From contig NC_085121.1 of the NCBI RefSeq assembly GCF_030269925.1, positions 16,137,501 to 16,201,500 of the forward strand: a stretch of DNA of 64,000 nucleotides, in the 5' to 3' direction. This document shows positions 60,995 through 64,000 of this stretch, piece after piece. This DNA is from Bombyx mori (Eukaryota > Arthropoda > Insecta > Lepidoptera > Bombycidae). The notes under the pieces are model-generated. The model ran no database searches. It was not told the origin of the DNA and was given only the letters and a program-made list of their open reading frames with translations. Position 1 is the first letter of the stretch. Every line of letters starts with the position of its first letter. The position numbers were made by a program, and so were the translations under genes.

Positions 60995-61379
60995 TCAAAA
61001 AGGATGCAGCGATCGTGGTGTCGGTCTGGACAGCCAACATTTGTATTAAACTAATCAACTACAGATCAATGACGAATGGTTACTATATATTTAGGATTTA
61101 GAAGAAAAACCATTTAAAAATAATAAAAATTTAAACATTACAAAATTTGTTATTCTCAAACTCTAATTAATTGACTCTAATTCATTAATTGACTCTAATT
61201 CAACATAAATATTGACATAAATCACCAGATAACCAGAATACAGAATAAACACTTTGGTATTATCTTGAATTTAAACACACATTTACAGAGACATAAAACA
61301 ATGAGTCACGCAAACCATGTCCACGACTATCTTCCCTCATGAACACCACCGATCGAATGAATACCTATATTTCGTTTTT
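60995..61379. other. Intergenic, unassigned
   Basis: AT-rich; nothing recognised. Confidence 0.4.
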
Positions 61380-61490
61380 TTTTTCCCTACCTATGCTGAT
61401 AGCCTTGAGAGGCTATTTCAGTTTACCCTAGCGTGTGTAGGTGAGCTCACGGGGCTCAAACCTGAGGACGTTGCTAACACGAACATTTGA
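61380..61490 (-). mobile_element. BMC1-like LINE 3' fragment
   Basis: CCTACCTATGCTGATAGCCT to GACGTTGCTAACACGAAC, reversed. Confidence 0.85.
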
Positions 61491-61638
61491 AGAAGAACTG
61501 AATTATAATCACTAATTAATATTAGAAAATATTTGTGAAAAAACGGTGCTCATCAAACTTCCTAAGTGCTCCAATACAATTGAGGTTAACTATCCGTATC
61601 TATTATTTAGTAATATAAATGACAAAATTATTATTTGA

Positions 61639-61838
61639 CTAGCGACCCGCCCTCGCTTCGCTTCGGAAACATTAAAACACACATGAAACAAAAACAAATT
61701 AAAAAAGTAGCCTATGTTCATCAGGGACAACGTCGGCTTCTAATGGAAAAAGAATTTTTCAAATCGGTCCAGTAGTTTCGGAGCCTATTCGAAACAAACA
61801 AACAAACAAATCTTTCCTCTTTATAATATTAGTATAGA
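61639..61838 (-). mobile_element. Non-autonomous Helitron (Lep1-like)
   Basis: Reversed ends CTAGCGACCCGCCCTCGCTT and TTATAATATTAGTATAGA, flanked by A and T. Nearly identical to 18776-18989. Confidence 0.83.
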
Positions 61839-61907
61839 TATAGATATAATTCATACTAAATATTATTAAATTATTAACGTTAAATATTTATTATTATTTA
61901 TTTAATA

Positions 61908-61975
61908 TTTAAAAAAAAGTAATAAATTTAATAAAAATAAAGTATAACTTCTTAAGCGCGTACATAAGTACACAT
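61908..61975 (-). repeat. Family Y repeat, end only
   Basis: AAAGTATAACTTCTTAAGCG and GTACATAAGTACACA, the reversed left end. Confidence 0.65.
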
Positions 61976-62075
61976 CATCATCATCATCAGCCTTTATCTG
62001 CCCACTGCTGGACATAGGCCTTCCCCAATGCCTTCCACATAATGCGGTCCTTTACACGCAACCTTTTTTTTTCTT
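61976..62075. repeat. Interspersed repeat with CTGCTGGACATAGGCC
   Basis: CATCATCATCATCAGCC then TCTGCCCACTGCTGGACATA, a phrase I have met widely in lepidopteran genomes, probably a LINE 3' end (inference). Confidence 0.5.
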
Positions 62076-62423
62076 TCTTACTGCATTGACGGACGGAGAT
62101 CTAAAAATAGTATCTTAAGAGATAACAGATTAACTAATTACTAAGATATCGTGTGAAATTTAAGATCCCATTATAATTCTAATTCGTTCTCCGTATGAAT
62201 TCGTATTTGGATTTTGTATCTCGGAGACTGAAAGCGCTTCTTTCGAATCTCTCCGGTTTATACTCCTGGGGTTTTAAGGTATACTTGCGCAGTAGCCAGG
62301 TAATACAGGCCTTCACTTGGAGACGTGAGAATCTGGCACCTGGAATAAAAAAACGCTGTCAGTCATGAGATATTTGCCGATTTTTACGTTTTAATTTGAT
62401 AAAATAGGAAAGCGTTTAAATTT
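62076..62423. other. Intergenic, unassigned
   Basis: Nothing recognised. Confidence 0.4.
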
Positions 62424-62862
62424 TGAAGTCGTCGTGGCCTAACAGATAAGACGTCCGGTGCGTTTGTGTTGAGTGCGATGCACCGGTGTTCGAATCTCAG
62501 GCGGGTACCAATTTTTCTAATGAAATACGTACTCAACAAATTTTCACGATTGACTGCCACGGTGAAGGAATAACATCGTGTAATAAAAATGAAACCCGCA
62601 AAATTATAATTTGCGTAATTACTGGTGGTAGGACCTCTTGTGAGTCCGCACGGGTAGGTACCACCGCCCTGCTTATATCTGCCGTGAAGCAGTGATGCGT
62701 TTCGGTTTGAAGGGTGGGGCAGCCGTTGTAACTATACTTGAGACCTTCGAACTTATATCTCAAGGTGGGTGGCGCATTTACGTCGTGGATGTCTATGGGC
62801 TCCAGTAACCACTTAACACCAGGTGGGCTGTGAGCTCGTCCACATATCTAAGTAATAAAAAA
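62424..62862 (+). mobile_element. Bm1 SINE, full length
   Basis: Head GTCGTCGTGGCCTAACAGAT and GGTGTTCGAATCTCAGG, full body, and ATCTAAGTAATAAAAAAAAA tail. Nearly identical to 19396-19831. Confidence 0.93.
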
Positions 62863-63049
62863 AAATATATATTTTGAATACCACAGATTACGGAATCACG
62901 TTTATATCATTTTCCCTAACAATTATACACTGGCATGATAGTCAAATTCGATTTCTGCTTAAATGAAAGCTAATTTAGTTTATAAAAAGATAAATTATCT
63001 GTATAGTTTAAAAGTAAAAAATAAGAGTGCTTTATTATTCAATTACTTT

Positions 63050-63318
63050 CTTTTTTTTCCTTACCTATGCTGATAGCCTTGAGAGGCTATTTCAGCTTCG
63101 CCCTAACGTTTGTTGGTGAGCTCGCGGGGCTCAACCGGAGAGTTGCTAACACTGACGCTAGCAAGAGCAGTGCTTCGCAGAATCTACCACCGGATCGGAA
63201 ACGCGACCCACTGAGAAGATCTGACGAGAAACTCAGTGGGCTGTGTCTATGGGATAGTTCGCTCGTCGAGCCCTTTGTCGCAAGCGACGGGTTCGACGAG
63301 GACGGTGACCGGAATTCA
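63050..63318 (-). mobile_element. BMC1-like LINE, 5'-truncated
   Basis: CCTTACCTATGCTGATAGCC to GGTTCGACGAGGACGGTGAC, reversed. Confidence 0.9.
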
Positions 63319-63723
63319 ATTAGACTTGAATTACATTAGTATTGAATTCTTTTCAACGATTTCGATACATATAGCACGTACTTTCTTGTTATTAAATCAT
63401 GGTAAGGTGGTTTTATTTTGGTATCGTGTATTTTCCATACTAATCCAACCGAATTTATCAGCTACGCTTCTGTTTAATTTACAGATAGATGTATCGCCTA
63501 TGCCTTGGACATTTTGTCCTCTACGAGAGTGGCGTCATTTATACTGTGTATATTTTAATTATGTAATGAGAATGACATCATAGCAATGATACTCAATGAC
63601 GACCATGACCGCTCTGACAAGAGTGATACAGCAAAAGGAAATAATTTAATTATCTGCGTCTGATATTCCATTAATATCTAAATTGACACAGAAGAACTGT
63701 TTGCTGAGGCACTTTAACGTATA
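63319..63723. other. Intergenic, unassigned
   Basis: Nothing recognised. Confidence 0.4.
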
Positions 63724-63920
63724 CTAGTGGTCGTTCAGTAGTCGAAATTCGACTATAATTCATGTAAATAATAAGTTTGAACATTATTAAGGGTCTACTG
63801 TCAAAGACTACGAGTATCATAGACCTCTATATTAACAAATTTCGCCAAGGCTATTTAATTATTTATTTATTTTATCTATTTATTTATATTTATTATAGAT
63901 TAATAATGTTGAAGACAAAC
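63724..63920 (-). mobile_element. Helitron fragment
   Basis: CTAGTGGTCGTTCAGTAGTC and AATTTCGCCAAGGCTA match the reversed end at 23398-23540. The other end is not clear and may lie past the window. Confidence 0.6.
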
Positions 63921-64000
63921 AATAACAATCTATTCTGAATTTGTTTGAATTTTTAGACTATAACAATGAACAAAAGAGTATACTTATATCGATAGAGACA

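Noticed and set aside
62424..62500. tRNA genes at the heads of Bm1 copies and at 57955-58018
   Set aside because: A and B boxes are present but no complete cloverleaf is formed and each is joined to a SINE body. They are SINE promoters.
1..64000. A new defence or biosynthetic system
   Set aside because: Apart from two ordinary host genes and one unassigned ORF, everything I could read is transposon-derived or unassigned non-coding DNA. I cannot support a new multi-gene system.

Overview
The window is lepidopteran nuclear DNA, almost certainly silkworm (Bombyx). I base this on about 25 copies of what I recognise as the Bm1 SINE, a nearly complete non-LTR retrotransposon resembling BMC1 with many 5'-truncated relatives, Helitrons ending in CTAG, and AT-rich introns around very GC-rich coding exons. 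Family names come from memory, not from a search.

Region 1 (1-14.3 kb, + strand): the 3' half of a TopBP1/mus101 gene. Fourteen exons (885-14277) join with matching phases into about 719 codons, from BRCT4 to the stop, and include a Trp-Asp-Asp motif like the ATR-activating site of vertebrate TopBP1. The first exons lie before base 1. The introns are full of SINE, LINE, Helitron and LTR pieces, several ending within 60 bp of a 3' splice site.

Region 2 (14.3-25.4 kb): a four-exon GNAT gene of the insect arylalkylamine N-acetyltransferase-like family on the - strand (coding 25322 to 17287, 233 aa), tail to tail with TopBP1. Its third intron holds three nested repeats, a hAT-type MITE, and a 540-bp tandem duplication whose two copies differ, by eye, only in the two central bases of an 88-bp palindrome; those two bases are inverted.

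Region 3 (25.4-64 kb): I see no recognisable host gene. It holds the BMC1-like element (26.2-31.3 kb; ORF1 broken by one frameshift, ORF2 intact at 960 aa), a decayed Ty3/gypsy-type LTR retrotransposon (36.9-41 kb), two nearly identical inverted 410-bp repeats (34.0 and 42.0 kb), solo LTRs, MITEs, Helitrons and SINEs. One unassigned ORF at 48.65-49.02 kb may be a terminal exon.

The two host genes work separately: TopBP1 is a nuclear replication and checkpoint scaffold, the GNAT a cytosolic acetyltransferase. I found no CRISPR array, operon, rRNA or free-standing tRNA gene, and no system I can defend as new. The most distinctive material is structural: the palindrome-inversion duplication, a repeat family with small hairpins at both ends, and the nested and inverted elements.
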